DNA of 64,000 nt. Origin: Desulfobacteraceae bacterium (GTDB lineage: Bacteria > Desulfobacterota > Desulfobacteria > Desulfobacterales > Desulfosarcinaceae). The stretch's first letter is position 1. Every line of letters starts with the position of its first letter. Location: positions 62,001-126,000 of the forward strand of contig JAMOUQ010000030.1 of the NCBI GenBank assembly GCA_027068085.1, written 5' to 3'. Below are positions 1 through 8,422 of this stretch, piece after piece. The notes under the pieces are model-generated. The model did not search any database, had not been told where the DNA came from, and saw only the letters and a program-made list of their open reading frames with translations. The position numbers were made by a program, and so were the translations under genes.

Positions 1-20
1 ACTGGAAGATATTTCCGCGC

Positions 21-1148
21 ATGCCGCGCAAGGTCACCATCGGCGACATAACCATCCGCGACGGATTCCAGCACCTGGAAAAATTCATCTCCACCCGGGC
101 CAAGATCTTCTACCTGGAAGAGCTGATCTTCGCCGGGTGCCGCAACATCGAGGTGACCAACCTGGGCAACCCGTATCTCATGCCCCAGTTCTCGGACGCA
201 GACGAACTGTTCAAGCACCTGCGCTCGGACCGTTTCAAGCAGCGCTGCCGGCGCAAGGGGGTGGACTACGACGAGATCGTACTGACCGCCATCACCATCC
301 GGGAGCCGGCGGTGGACCGGGCCATCCGTCTCAAGGAACAGGGCATCGGACCGGACCGGGTCCTGATGATGGTCTCCACCGAGGAAGAACATCACTTCGC
401 CAACTCGGGCACCACCCTGCCGGCCTACTGGAAAGAGGCCGAACGCTGCATCCGGAAATGCCACGACGCCGGAATCAAGATGTGCGGCACGGTCAGTACC
501 ATCTGGGGCAGTCCCATAGGCGGAGCCACGCTGCTGGAAGACGCCGTGGAATTCACCAAGCGCTGGCTGGAGATCGGGGCCGACGACATCGAGCACGCCG
601 ATCATGACGGCAGCGCCTCGGCCCCGGAAGTCTACCGCTACTTTTCCATGATCATGGACGCCATACCCCATCCCGAGCTCCACATCGCCCACTTCCACGA
701 AACCAAGCGGGTGGCCTCGGCCTCGGTCCTGGCGTCCCTGCAGGCGGGCATCGCCCACTTCGAAGCCACCCTGGGCGGAATGGGAGGCCAGCCGGCCAAC
801 TTCCTGGACGACTGCCCGGTCAAGGGCACCGGCGAATACTATTACGAAGATCCCCGCTACGTGGGGCTGGTGTGCCTGGAAGACCTGCTGGTCCAGATCG
901 ACGAAATGGGTATCGAGCACGGATACGACGTGGACCGCATCCTCTGGCTCGGCCGCCAGATGGAAAAAACAGTCGGCCAGCGCCTCCGGTCCGAGGCGGT
1001 CATCAACGGCCGCACCCTGAAAGAAGGCCATCCCAAGTTCGCCCGGCCGGGGCTCAAGCCCCTGAAGGAAAAGTTCGGCGAAAAACCGGGCCAGAAACTG
1101 CCGGCCGACTGGGCGCCGGAGGCGGTCCTGCCGGAAAAATACAGGTAG
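21..1148 (+). CDS. HMG-CoA lyase-like DRE-TIM metallolyase
   Basis: The protein is 375 residues if it starts at the ATG at 21. The frame is open to the left edge of the window, so a longer start outside cannot be excluded. The N-terminus has the DITIRDG signature (residues 9-15) of the HMGL-like/pyruvate-carboxyltransferase TIM-barrel family, and the metal-binding HFH motif is at 224-226. Family members cleave or form C-C bonds next to a CoA thioester or 2-oxoacid using a divalent metal in the cytoplasm. The loop after the GGMGG turn (252-256) reads QPANF, not the Cys-containing CP-APGA-GN loop of classical HMG-CoA lyases, so the exact substrate is open. It stands alone, with 180 bases before the next gene. 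Confidence 0.7.
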   Translation: MPRKVTIGDITIRDGFQHLEKFISTRAKIFYLEELIFAGCRNIEVTNLGNPYLMPQFSDADELFKHLRSDRFKQRCRRKGVDYDEIVLTAITIREPAVDRAIRLKEQGIGPDRVLMMVSTEEEHHFANSGTTLPAYWKEAERCIRKCHDAGIKMCGTVSTIWGSPIGGATLLEDAVEFTKRWLEIGADDIEHADHDGSASAPEVYRYFSMIMDAIPHPELHIAHFHETKRVASASVLASLQAGIAHFEATLGGMGGQPANFLDDCPVKGTGEYYYEDPRYVGLVCLEDLLVQIDEMGIEHGYDVDRILWLGRQMEKTVGQRLRSEAVINGRTLKEGHPKFARPGLKPLKEKFGEKPGQKLPADWAPEAVLPEKYR

Positions 1149-1295
1149 ACACGATCCCGGCGGCCGGTTTATAAAGCCCGTCATACGCTCGACGACCTTC
1201 GCAGATCCTGAATCGAGCGTTGCAAAATTCGGTTTCAGCGCCGGTCGCCTCGCATCTCCGGCAAGCCTGGAAAAAATGCTCAGCTCAGGAAAAAA

Positions 1296-1318
1296 CAGGC
1301 GGGGCCTGCCCCCGCCTG
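1296..1318. other. perfect 9-bp GC hairpin in leader of next gene
   Basis: The arms CAGGCGGGG (1296-1304) and CCCCGCCTG (1310-1318) pair perfectly around a 5-base loop, ending 12 bases before the ATG at 1331. Only the minus strand has a T run after the arms, and no leftward gene ends here. A translational control hairpin in the leader of the rightward gene is therefore as likely as a terminator. Confidence 0.4.
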
Positions 1319-1330
1319 AAAGCCGAAACC

Positions 1331-2977
1331 ATGATGGAAAATCTTGCCACCTGTGTCCATCCCGAGGGCCGTTTTAGCTGGGAAGTCCACAAGCCCGGGT
1401 TCAGGGTCGCCAACCTGCGGAAGGAGGACTTTCTTGCTCCTGTCGGTTATCTCGATGGCCGGCCCATTTCCAACCAGGCCAATTTTCCGCCCGGCGACGT
1501 GGAAGTCCCCCGGGCCGACTGGATCTATGAGATCCGCAATCCCTTCGGCTTCAAAGGGGCCACCTATATCGGCAAGAAATGGGCCGATGCCCGGGCGGCC
1601 GATCCTGATCTGATCGGCCTGCCCCCGCCGGCCCGGGTCTCCTTCCACCAGTGCCTGGAAAAAGCCCTGGGCCGGCAGGCGTCCGCCGGTCTGCTGGAAA
1701 AAATCTTCGCCCTGCTGCCGGCTCCGCTCAAGACGGCCCTGGCGACCACCTCCACCGACAGCCGCGACCTGACACGCCTGGCAGAGGGCGCGTGCCGTTT
1801 TTACCGCCGGGCTCCGGGTTCGCCGCCCGAGGCCCTGGTATACGTTGACAGGGGAGAAAAAGGACCCGGGCCGGAAATACACGACCATCTCCTGTTCGAA
1901 GCCCTGGCCAACAATCCCCACCTGCCGGACCAGTACAAGCTGGCCATGGTGCTGCGGCCGGGAGTCCAGGGAAACAGCCCCATAGTGGGTGAATTCAAGG
2001 ACGGCTCCAGTCACGTCTTCGAGTACCTGCGGGCCAACTCCTACATCCCCTGGGGCCATTACGCCGCCAACATGGCCCATGACAGCATCCGTTACAGCAT
2101 GGCGAGCCTGAAGGTCGCCGACATGCTGGGCATGCGTCACCTTTATTACCAGCGCACCTACCTGCGCCTGGCACGGGCCCTTTCCATCAGCGCCGACACC
2201 AGGAGGCGGCCCCTGGAATCGGCCGAACTGGACAGGCTCCAGGAACGGATCAGCCGGGCTCTGGCAGATCCCGGCAAGGCCTCCGGTCTGCCCTTCAAGG
2301 CCACCTTGTGGGGATGGAACTACGGGTTCGACTTTGCCCCCAGCGGTTACCGCCTGCACGCTTCCCACCAGCAGATCCACCAGCAGTACGCCATGGTGCC
2401 GGCACAATCCGCCTGCTATTGCTGCGGAGACCTGGTTCAGCAATTTGTCACCGATTATCGCAGACAGACCGGAAAAGGGTTTTTCGAAGCGTATTTTCAG
2501 GCCGTTGCTTCCAACAGGCGCCTGGACGGCCGGCAAGACCTGCCGGCCGACCTGGTGGTGCATGCCGACAGCCGGGCGATGCTGATGGTGCCCAAGGCCC
2601 AGACCTCCCAGTGGGAACTTCAGCTTGTCTGCCGCCGGGCGGTGGGCCACATCGCCGAGGCCGACGCGTCTGACCGCCGCAGCCTGGACAAGGGGCTTTT
2701 CCTGGCCATGAAGATCCTGACCGCCATGGGGGCCAGGATGATAACCGTCCTGGAGTACTCCCGGCCCTTCCGGGCCCGGGATCATGACCAGCGCCTGATG
2801 TACGTCTTTTTGCCACGGCTGCCCCAGTCGCCGGGGGCCTTCAGCGAAGCCCAGCTCCGGTGGATCAACGGTCACTATCCAGAGGATTTCGCCCGGGCCT
2901 GCCGCCGCCGTCTCGGCGCGGCCCTCGGCCAGTGGCAGGCCGGAAGCGGTGATGCGGAAAACCGCTCCCCCATCTAA
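1331..2977 (+). CDS. uncharacterised 548-aa protein with HIT/GalT-like His-rich motif
   Basis: I do not recognise this protein as a named family. It is cytoplasmic-looking, with no signal peptide or membrane segment. Around residues 338-352 it has a His/Gln-rich segment, GYRLHASHQQIHQQ, which recalls the H-x-H/HxHxQ nucleotide-binding strand of the GalT/Ap4A-phosphorylase branch of the HIT superfamily. A CYCCGD motif follows about 10 residues later. Further on it has a second segment, MLMVPKAQTSQWEL. The frame extends back to a TTG at 1220, but that stretch runs through a GC hairpin and reads like non-coding sequence, so I chose the ATG at 1331. A nucleotidyltransferase or phosphorylase role is a guess from one motif. 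Confidence 0.6.
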   Translation: MMENLATCVHPEGRFSWEVHKPGFRVANLRKEDFLAPVGYLDGRPISNQANFPPGDVEVPRADWIYEIRNPFGFKGATYIGKKWADARAADPDLIGLPPPARVSFHQCLEKALGRQASAGLLEKIFALLPAPLKTALATTSTDSRDLTRLAEGACRFYRRAPGSPPEALVYVDRGEKGPGPEIHDHLLFEALANNPHLPDQYKLAMVLRPGVQGNSPIVGEFKDGSSHVFEYLRANSYIPWGHYAANMAHDSIRYSMASLKVADMLGMRHLYYQRTYLRLARALSISADTRRRPLESAELDRLQERISRALADPGKASGLPFKATLWGWNYGFDFAPSGYRLHASHQQIHQQYAMVPAQSACYCCGDLVQQFVTDYRRQTGKGFFEAYFQAVASNRRLDGRQDLPADLVVHADSRAMLMVPKAQTSQWELQLVCRRAVGHIAEADASDRRSLDKGLFLAMKILTAMGARMITVLEYSRPFRARDHDQRLMYVFLPRLPQSPGAFSEAQLRWINGHYPEDFARACRRRLGAALGQWQAGSGDAENRSPI

Positions 2978-3001
2978 AAAAAAGACGGCTTGCAGGAAAA
3001 A

Positions 3002-3979
3002 TCAGAAACGGTAATTGAAGCCGGCCGTAATTTCGACAGATTCCCAGTTGACCTCGTTGAGCATGGTCTCAGCCCGGCTGCCGTCTGTCAGAAAGACCCG
3101 GTCCACGCCGGAATCGGTGTGCCACTTCTGGTACTGGCCGGCAAGGGAGAAATCCCAGTTGAATCTGAAACCGAACAGCCACTGGAGGCCCAGGACCAGG
3201 CCGCTGCCGGTCGTGTCGTGCTCAAAACTCTTGGGGTGCTGGAAATCGGACCGCAGGTTCCAGTCGGCCTCGGCGTAATAGTCGGCCCAATGGTACTCGG
3301 CGGTGAGCAAAAAGCGCGTCTCCCGGCCTTTTTTCCTTTGCTCCGGGGTATTGAAGATAAGGTCGAAGCCGATCCAGGGTCCGTTCCAGCGGGCCTGGTA
3401 GGTGCTGTTGAGCCCGGCGAAAGACCCCGTGGGCGGAATGACCTGCCGGCCGTCCGTGATCCGCAGGTTCTGCTTGTGAACCGAATAGCCCAGCATGGGC
3501 GCAAGGCGGCAGTAATCGGTGCCGAAAGTAAACGCCCATCCCAGGCCCAGGGACCCGTCCCAGACTTCGTCGTCTGCGGAAAGATTGATACTGCGGGAAA
3601 ACTCCGATGTGCGGTTGTCGCCGGCATAGTCCGAATCGCGGTTGTCCCCGTCAACGATCCAGCCGAAATCGACCCGGCCCCGGATGTAAAACTTGCCATC
3701 GACCACCGCCCGGCCCTGAAGCTTGACCTGGACGATCTGCAGGTCGGACCATTCCAGCTCGGACAGGATGTTGGGGTTGGTCCCACTGCTGCTGCCGGCA
3801 ATGTTCCAGTCCAGGTTGTCATGCCGGTATCCCACAGCCGCCTGCAATTCGGCTTGAACCTGCCGGCCTTTGCGCGCCACAAGCTTTTCCGCGGTTGCCG
3901 TCGCCGGGAGCACGGCATACACCGCAGCCAAAAACACCAGGATCGGTCCTGCACTTCCGGACATAAAACACCGCAACAT
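3002..3979 (-). CDS. outer membrane beta-barrel protein, possibly omptin-like
   Basis: This 325-residue protein has an N-terminal signal peptide ending near ATA-EKL. The rest alternates aromatic and polar residues in short strands and ends in the C-terminal phenylalanine (NYRF) typical of BAM-inserted barrels. The length, the ELEW segment, an Asp-rich loop (DGDNRDSDY) and several G-x-x-Y/W strands resemble the ten-stranded omptin fold. The catalytic Asp-His pair of active omptin proteases is not obvious, so activity is unproven. Start: the ATG at 3979 has AAAGGAG 7-8 bases upstream; a longer frame to 4042 lacks this support and would put extra residues before the signal peptide. It converges with the gene at 1331-2977. 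Confidence 0.65.
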   Translation of the reverse strand: MLRCFMSGSAGPILVFLAAVYAVLPATATAEKLVARKGRQVQAELQAAVGYRHDNLDWNIAGSSSGTNPNILSELEWSDLQIVQVKLQGRAVVDGKFYIRGRVDFGWIVDGDNRDSDYAGDNRTSEFSRSINLSADDEVWDGSLGLGWAFTFGTDYCRLAPMLGYSVHKQNLRITDGRQVIPPTGSFAGLNSTYQARWNGPWIGFDLIFNTPEQRKKGRETRFLLTAEYHWADYYAEADWNLRSDFQHPKSFEHDTTGSGLVLGLQWLFGFRFNWDFSLAGQYQKWHTDSGVDRVFLTDGSRAETMLNEVNWESVEITAGFNYRF

Positions 3980-4245
3980 GGGCAGTCTCCTTTCGCAACC
4001 GGGCCGGCCGGAAACCACAACCGGGCCGCCAAGAAAAAGCAAGAGAAAGAAAATCGTCTGCCGGTGGCTCTATATCCGAAGGCAAGGCGGGCCGGAAGCT
4101 CGGGATTCAGCGCTTTTGCGCAGCCCACGCCCGGCTTTTTCCCTTCAGCCGGGCATCCTGCGCTTGTCAGGGTCAACAATAGTAGATATCAGGGCAAAAG
4201 GCCACCTTGAATTATATCGGCAGGCTCGATGAGGAAATGAGATAT

Positions 4246-4278
4246 AAAAAAAACCGGCCGGTTTACAGCTCGGCCGGC
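4246..4278 (-). terminator. rho-independent terminator of the zinc-ribbon gene
   Basis: On the minus strand, CCGGCC pairs with GGCCGG across a loop that contains the stop codon region, followed by eight T residues (plus-strand A run 4246-4253). It overlaps the 3' end of the leftward gene at 4263-4454. Confidence 0.6.
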
Positions 4279-4454
4279 TTGCCGTGCCAGGCGCACCTCT
4301 GGCAGTACAGCTCGGTGTTTTCGTCGACAGTGCATTGATCGTCTGGCTCCACCGGCTGCAGCGAGCCTTCGCGCAGTTCAAAGACGCTCACGTCGAACTG
4401 GTCTTCCGGATTCTTGACATGGAACGAAATACATCCGCATACGGGACATGCCAT
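4263..4454 (-). CDS. small zinc-ribbon protein
   Basis: This 63-residue protein has CPVC at residues 3-6 and CQRC near residues 51-54, a four-cysteine arrangement fit to bind one zinc. The middle is acidic (pI clearly low). The start is well supported: AAAGGAG lies about 9 bases before the ATG at 4454, and a terminator overlaps its end, so it is an independent short gene. I know of no function; nucleic-acid or protein binding are the usual roles of such ribbons. Confidence 0.65.
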   Translation of the reverse strand: MACPVCGCISFHVKNPEDQFDVSVFELREGSLQPVEPDDQCTVDENTELYCQRCAWHGKPAEL

Positions 4455-4643
4455 GACATGGTCTCCTTTCTCTAACCCGCCCGGAGGATCAGCGTCTCCG
4501 GCAGGCTCGAAAATCGTTCAACCCGGGTAACAGTTTGCTCGATGGCGGCCCCCAAAGTCAAGACCCCATCAAGGTTGTTTTTTGATTTTGACGTTCTAAT
4601 TGCCTGAAATCATTATAACCGGGAACAGCCCGGTCTGTTTTGC

Positions 4644-4672
4644 TTGACTTGACCATGCTTGTAACCTAATAA
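4644..4672 (+). promoter_or_regulatory. sigma70-like promoter for the 4735 unit
   Basis: TTGACT (4644-4649) and TAATAA (4667-4672) are separated by 17 bases. Transcription would start near 4679, giving a leader of about 55 bases before the ATG at 4735. The rest of the 4455-4734 spacer shows a weaker TTGACG/CATTAT pair at about 4585 and nothing else clear. Confidence 0.5.
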
Positions 4673-4734
4673 TTCAGATACCTGTATTTTCCCTTTGGTT
4701 CCGTTGGCAAACATCACAAAAAAAAGGAACGCAT

Positions 4735-5127
4735 ATGCTACGTCGGGGGGCGCCTGCCGATCAGATGGGCCTGATGAAGGATCAGGATATTTTCCTGGAA
4801 CGCCTGAAACTTTTGATTATTATGACAAAAGCCTATCTCAGGGGATATCCTCTGGGTGACCGCCGAAAGGCGGCCGTCATCGAAAACGCCAGATACATCT
4901 TTTACCGGGTGCTGCAGCTGCCCGCCGCAGAATCAGGGAAAAACACGGTGGAGCACCTTTTCAACCAGCGCGCCCAGCTGCTGGCCGTAATGGCCCAGTC
5001 CTTTGCTGAAGGCAACCCGGTAGGCGGCTTCCGGAAAAAAGCCATCGAGGAAAACGTCGCCTGGATCTGCCGTCATCTTGCCGAAGCCCTGGGTGTCAGC
5101 AAGATGGAGTTCCTGCAAGTAGCGTGA
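4735..5127 (+). CDS. duplicated helical-repeat protein, partner of receiver
   Basis: This 130-residue soluble protein is of unknown function. It contains the same roughly 35-residue unit twice. The first has LLIIMTKAYLRGYPLGDRRKAAV followed by ENARYIFYRVL in fragments; the second has LLAVMAQSFAEGNPVGGFRK followed by ENVAWICRHL. Shared positions are LL-M-G-P-G-RK-A-EN. Each unit would form two or three helices. The ATG at 4735 follows AAAGGAAC by 4 bases. The stop codon overlaps the GTG start of the receiver gene (GTGA), so the two are probably translationally coupled and work together. It could be a binding platform for the receiver domain. Confidence 0.6.
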   Translation: MLRRGAPADQMGLMKDQDIFLERLKLLIIMTKAYLRGYPLGDRRKAAVIENARYIFYRVLQLPAAESGKNTVEHLFNQRAQLLAVMAQSFAEGNPVGGFRKKAIEENVAWICRHLAEALGVSKMEFLQVA

Positions 5128-5513
5128 GGGATATCATCAAAGAAAACGTCAAAATCACGGTGGTGGACCACGATCGCCTGACACGGGAGTTCATCGTCAA
5201 TGTGCTGATGTACTGTGTCAACCGCGAGGTACAGGGCCTGGAGCTGGGCAGCCAGCTGGCCGGAGATCCGGATGCGGCCCGGCAGCCCGACCTGGTCCTG
5301 GCCGAGGTCGCGCTGCCTGACATGAGCGGTTTCGAACTGTTGAAAAACGTCAAACGACAGCATCCCGAAACGGTCTTCGTCCTCATGTCGGACCGGCCCC
5401 GGGACGAAACCCGGGCCGCCCGCCTGGGGGCGGATGCCTTTCTGGCCAAGCCCTTCGGCATCCAGGACCTGTTCGACCTGGTGCAAAAATTCGTCGTGGG
5501 ACAGCGCCGCTGA
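5124..5513 (+). CDS. atypical receiver domain protein (phospho-site Asp replaced by Glu)
   Basis: This is a single REC domain of 129 residues without an output domain. The acidic pocket (VVDHD, residues 13-17), the switch Ser (S89) and the conserved Lys (K109 in AKPF) are present. The position that is normally the phosphorylated Asp reads LAEVALPDMSG, with Glu61. Asp-to-Glu changes at this site often mimic the phosphorylated state, so the domain may be locked in an active form or regulated by another signal. It starts at GTG 5124, overlapping the preceding stop by four bases. No histidine kinase is adjacent. Confidence 0.8.
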   Translation: MRDIIKENVKITVVDHDRLTREFIVNVLMYCVNREVQGLELGSQLAGDPDAARQPDLVLAEVALPDMSGFELLKNVKRQHPETVFVLMSDRPRDETRAARLGADAFLAKPFGIQDLFDLVQKFVVGQRR

Positions 5514-5682
5514 CCCTTGCCTAAATTTCCCTTCCTTATGCGGCCATCCCCGGCTGCATCTTCGTAATGGTTCCATTTTGAAGCCGGCCGTGTTATTTGT
5601 TCTGAGTTTTGTAATCCTGCTTACGCCATCACGGCCCCCAAAGGGCGATGGCTCGACCTGAAAACCGACCGGATTGTTCCAG

Positions 5683-7263
5683 ATGGGCAAAGTTCAACGC
5701 TCCAAGTTCATGCTTGCCGCAGGTTCGGGCCTGCTCCTGACGGCGGCCTTCCCCAAACTCCAGCAGGGCTGGCTCGCCTGGCTGGCATTGATCCCCCTGA
5801 TCCTGGCCCTGAGACAGGCAGACGCCAGACAGGCTTTTTTTCTGGGCCTTACCTGCGGCCTGGCCCACTTCCTGACCCTGGTCTACTGGGTTATTCACAG
5901 CATGCATAACTACGGCGGCCTGCCCTGGGCGGTGGCCTTCCTGGTGCTTGTCCTGCTGGCCGCCTATCTGGCGGTTTACCCGGCCCTGTTTGCCGCCTGT
6001 CTGGTGCGGATTGCCGGAAGTCCCGGCCGTGTCCTTTGGCTGGCACCGGTCATCTGGGTGGCCATGGAATACCTCAGGTCCCGGGTGCTGACCGGGTTTC
6101 CCTGGGAGCTTACCGGCTACAGCCAGTACCGCTTCACCAGCCTGATTCAGGCGGCCGACCTGGCGGGCGTATACGGCGTATCGGCCCTGGTGGTCTTTGC
6201 CAACACGGTCCTGGCCATGGGCCTGCTGCACTGGACGGCAGTGCCCTGGCAGAAAGAAATCCCCGGCGCCCGCCAGACGGTCGCCGGCCTTGTTTCCCTG
6301 GCCCTGCTCTTTGGCGGCTTTCTGGCTTACGGCGCCTGGCGCCTGGCGGCAACCGGCAGGGCCATGGAAAATGCCCCCGCCGTCGTGGTGGCCGTCGTCC
6401 AGGGCAACGTGGACCAGGCCGTCAAGTGGGATCCCCGCTTCCAGGTTCTCACAACGGTCAAATACCGCGATCTTTCCCTGGTGGCCTCCCGCTCCCATCC
6501 GGACCTGATAGTATGGCCGGAAACGGCCACACCGTTTTTCTTCGGTGAAAACAGCGCCCTTACCCGCCTGGTAACCAACACCGTCACAGAAACAGGGGCT
6601 GCCTATCTCATCGGCAGCCCGGCCCGCAAGAAGGAAAAAGGCCATCAGGTCCTTTTCAACCGGGCCTACCTCCTGGACCCCGGAGCCAGGGTGGCCGGCA
6701 CCTACGACAAGGTCCACCTGGTGCCCTTCGGGGAATACGTTCCCCTTAAAAAATGGCTCCCTTTCATCGACACCCTGGTGGCCCAGGTGGGCAATTTCCG
6801 GGCCGGGGTCCGCGGCAAAACCCTGTCCTGGGAAAAAGGCCCTATAGGTGTTCAGATCTGTTATGAAATAATCTTTCCCGGCCTTGCCCGGGCCATGGCA
6901 GCAAGCGGCGCCCGCCTGCTGGTCAACCTGACCAACGATGCCTGGTTCGGCACCACCAGCGCCGCCTACCAGCACTTTTCCATGGCGGTCTTCAGGGCCA
7001 TCGAGACCCGCAGGGCCCTGGTGAGGGCCGCCAATACCGGGATCAGCGGTTTCATCGACCCGGACGGCCGCATCCGGGCCACGACCGACCTGTTCACCGC
7101 CAGAGTCCTTTGCCGTCCGGTTAGGCTGCTGGAAGGTCAAACGGTCTACACCCGCTGGGGAGACTGGTTCGCCATTATCTGTTTGACAATCACGCTTGCA
7201 GGAGCAATTATGCCCGCAATCGCAGGCTTCCGCAACGGACTGCGGCCGGAATCCGGCAGGTAG
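5683..7263 (+). CDS. lnt: apolipoprotein N-acyltransferase
   Basis: Lnt transfers an acyl chain from phospholipid to the amino group of the lipidated N-terminal Cys of lipoproteins, the last step of bacterial lipoprotein maturation, in the inner membrane. The first ~220 residues hold several hydrophobic segments, followed by a periplasmic nitrilase-type domain. The catalytic triad is visible: Glu280 (VWPETATPF), Lys343 (YDKVHLVPFGEY) and Cys393 (VQICYE), and a C-terminal membrane segment closes the protein. I used the ATG at 5683; a TTG at 5674 is also in frame. It is followed 54 bases later by prfB and probably leads a lnt-prfB-HD-thiE operon. Confidence 0.93.
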   Translation: MGKVQRSKFMLAAGSGLLLTAAFPKLQQGWLAWLALIPLILALRQADARQAFFLGLTCGLAHFLTLVYWVIHSMHNYGGLPWAVAFLVLVLLAAYLAVYPALFAACLVRIAGSPGRVLWLAPVIWVAMEYLRSRVLTGFPWELTGYSQYRFTSLIQAADLAGVYGVSALVVFANTVLAMGLLHWTAVPWQKEIPGARQTVAGLVSLALLFGGFLAYGAWRLAATGRAMENAPAVVVAVVQGNVDQAVKWDPRFQVLTTVKYRDLSLVASRSHPDLIVWPETATPFFFGENSALTRLVTNTVTETGAAYLIGSPARKKEKGHQVLFNRAYLLDPGARVAGTYDKVHLVPFGEYVPLKKWLPFIDTLVAQVGNFRAGVRGKTLSWEKGPIGVQICYEIIFPGLARAMAASGARLLVNLTNDAWFGTTSAAYQHFSMAVFRAIETRRALVRAANTGISGFIDPDGRIRATTDLFTARVLCRPVRLLEGQTVYTRWGDWFAIICLTITLAGAIMPAIAGFRNGLRPESGR

Positions 7264-7317
7264 ACAAGTCCGAAGCCGGCGGAAAACCGAATTCACGCCC
7301 AAACAGGAGGTGCATCC

Positions 7318-8416
7318 ATGCCTTTCGAAGTAAAACAGACCATAAAGGACCTGCAGGCCAAACTCCTACAACTCGAGGACTGTCTTTGACCTTGCCGGCA
7401 AACGCAAACGGCTGCGGGAAATAGAAAAACAGATATCTGCCGAAAACTTCTGGGACAATCCCGACAAGAACAAAGAAATCCTCAAGGAAAGAACCCTGCT
7501 GGCCGGCCAGATAGACACCTTTGCCGGACTGAGCAAGGAGCTTGAGGACTGCAGCGTGCTGCTTGAGCTGGCCGTGGAGGAATCCGACGAAGAGACCCTG
7601 GCCGAGGTCCGCAGGCTGGCCGGGGACCTGGACAGAAAGGTCCAGAAGCTTTCCATCGACCTGATGCTCAGCGGCGACCAGGACGCCAACAACGCCATCG
7701 TTTCCATCAACGCCGGTGCCGGCGGCACCGAGGCCCAGGACTGGGCCGAAATGCTTTTCCGCATGTACAGCCGCTGGGTCGAACGCAGGGGGTTCACCTC
7801 CGAGATCATCGACCTGCAGCCCGGAGACGAGGCCGGTATAAAAAGCGTTACCTTCACCGCCAAGGGGCCGTATGCCTACGGCTATCTCAAGACCGAAAGC
7901 GGTGTCCACCGCCTGGTCAGGATTTCGCCCTTCAACGCCAGCGGCAAGCGCCACACCTCGTTCGCCTCGGTCTTCGTCTACCCCGAGCTGGACAACGAGA
8001 TCGTGGTGGACATCGACGAAAAGGACCTGCGGATCGACGTCTTCAGGGCCAGCGGTGCCGGGGGCCAGCATGTCAACAAGACTTCCAGCGCCGTCCGCAT
8101 CACCCACCTGCCCACCGGTATCGTGGTCCAGTGCCAGCAGGAAAAATCCCAGCACCGCAACAAGGACCTGGCCATGAAGGTCCTGAAGGCCCGCCTGTAT
8201 CAGCTGGAAAAGCGCAAGCAGGAAGCCAAGATGCAGCAACTGCACGATAGCAAGGACGAAATCGCCTGGGGAAGCCAGATCCGCTCCTACGTCCTGCACC
8301 CTTACCAGATGGTCAAGGATCATCGCATCAACATGGAAATCGGCAACGTGAGCAGCGTGCTGGACGGAGATATAGATCCTTTCATGGAAGCGGTGCTGCT
8401 AAGCGGCAAGAGCTGA
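7318..8416 (+). CDS. prfB: peptide chain release factor 2 with programmed +1 frameshift
   Basis: RF2 ends translation at UGA and UAA. The reading frame is split: the ATG at 7318 (AGGAGG 7 bases upstream) runs 23 codons to CTT TGA at 7384-7389, then continues in the +1 frame from GAC at 7388 to 8416, giving about 365 residues. The slip site CTTTGAC is the classic one, and a Shine-Dalgarno-like GAGGA lies just upstream of it. This lets RF2 regulate itself: low RF2 favours the frameshift. Functional motifs are intact: the stop-codon-reading SPF (203-205) and peptidyl-transfer GGQ (248-250). The HD gene begins 7 bases downstream. Confidence 0.96.
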
Positions 8417-8422
8417 TGAACC

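Noticed and set aside
1220-1330. N-terminal extension of the 1331 gene from TTG 1220
   Set aside because: The stretch crosses a GC hairpin and its residues do not look like protein; the ATG at 1331 is preferred.
5629-7302. Long open frame (557 codons) antisense to lnt
   Set aside because: It is a shadow of the high-GC coding strand: composition is Gly/Gln/His-rich and no motif appears, while lnt has an intact catalytic triad.
7387-7389. In-frame TGA read as a nonsense mutation or selenocysteine codon in prfB
   Set aside because: The context CTTTGAC with an upstream SD-like sequence is the known programmed frameshift, and the +1 frame continues RF2 without loss.
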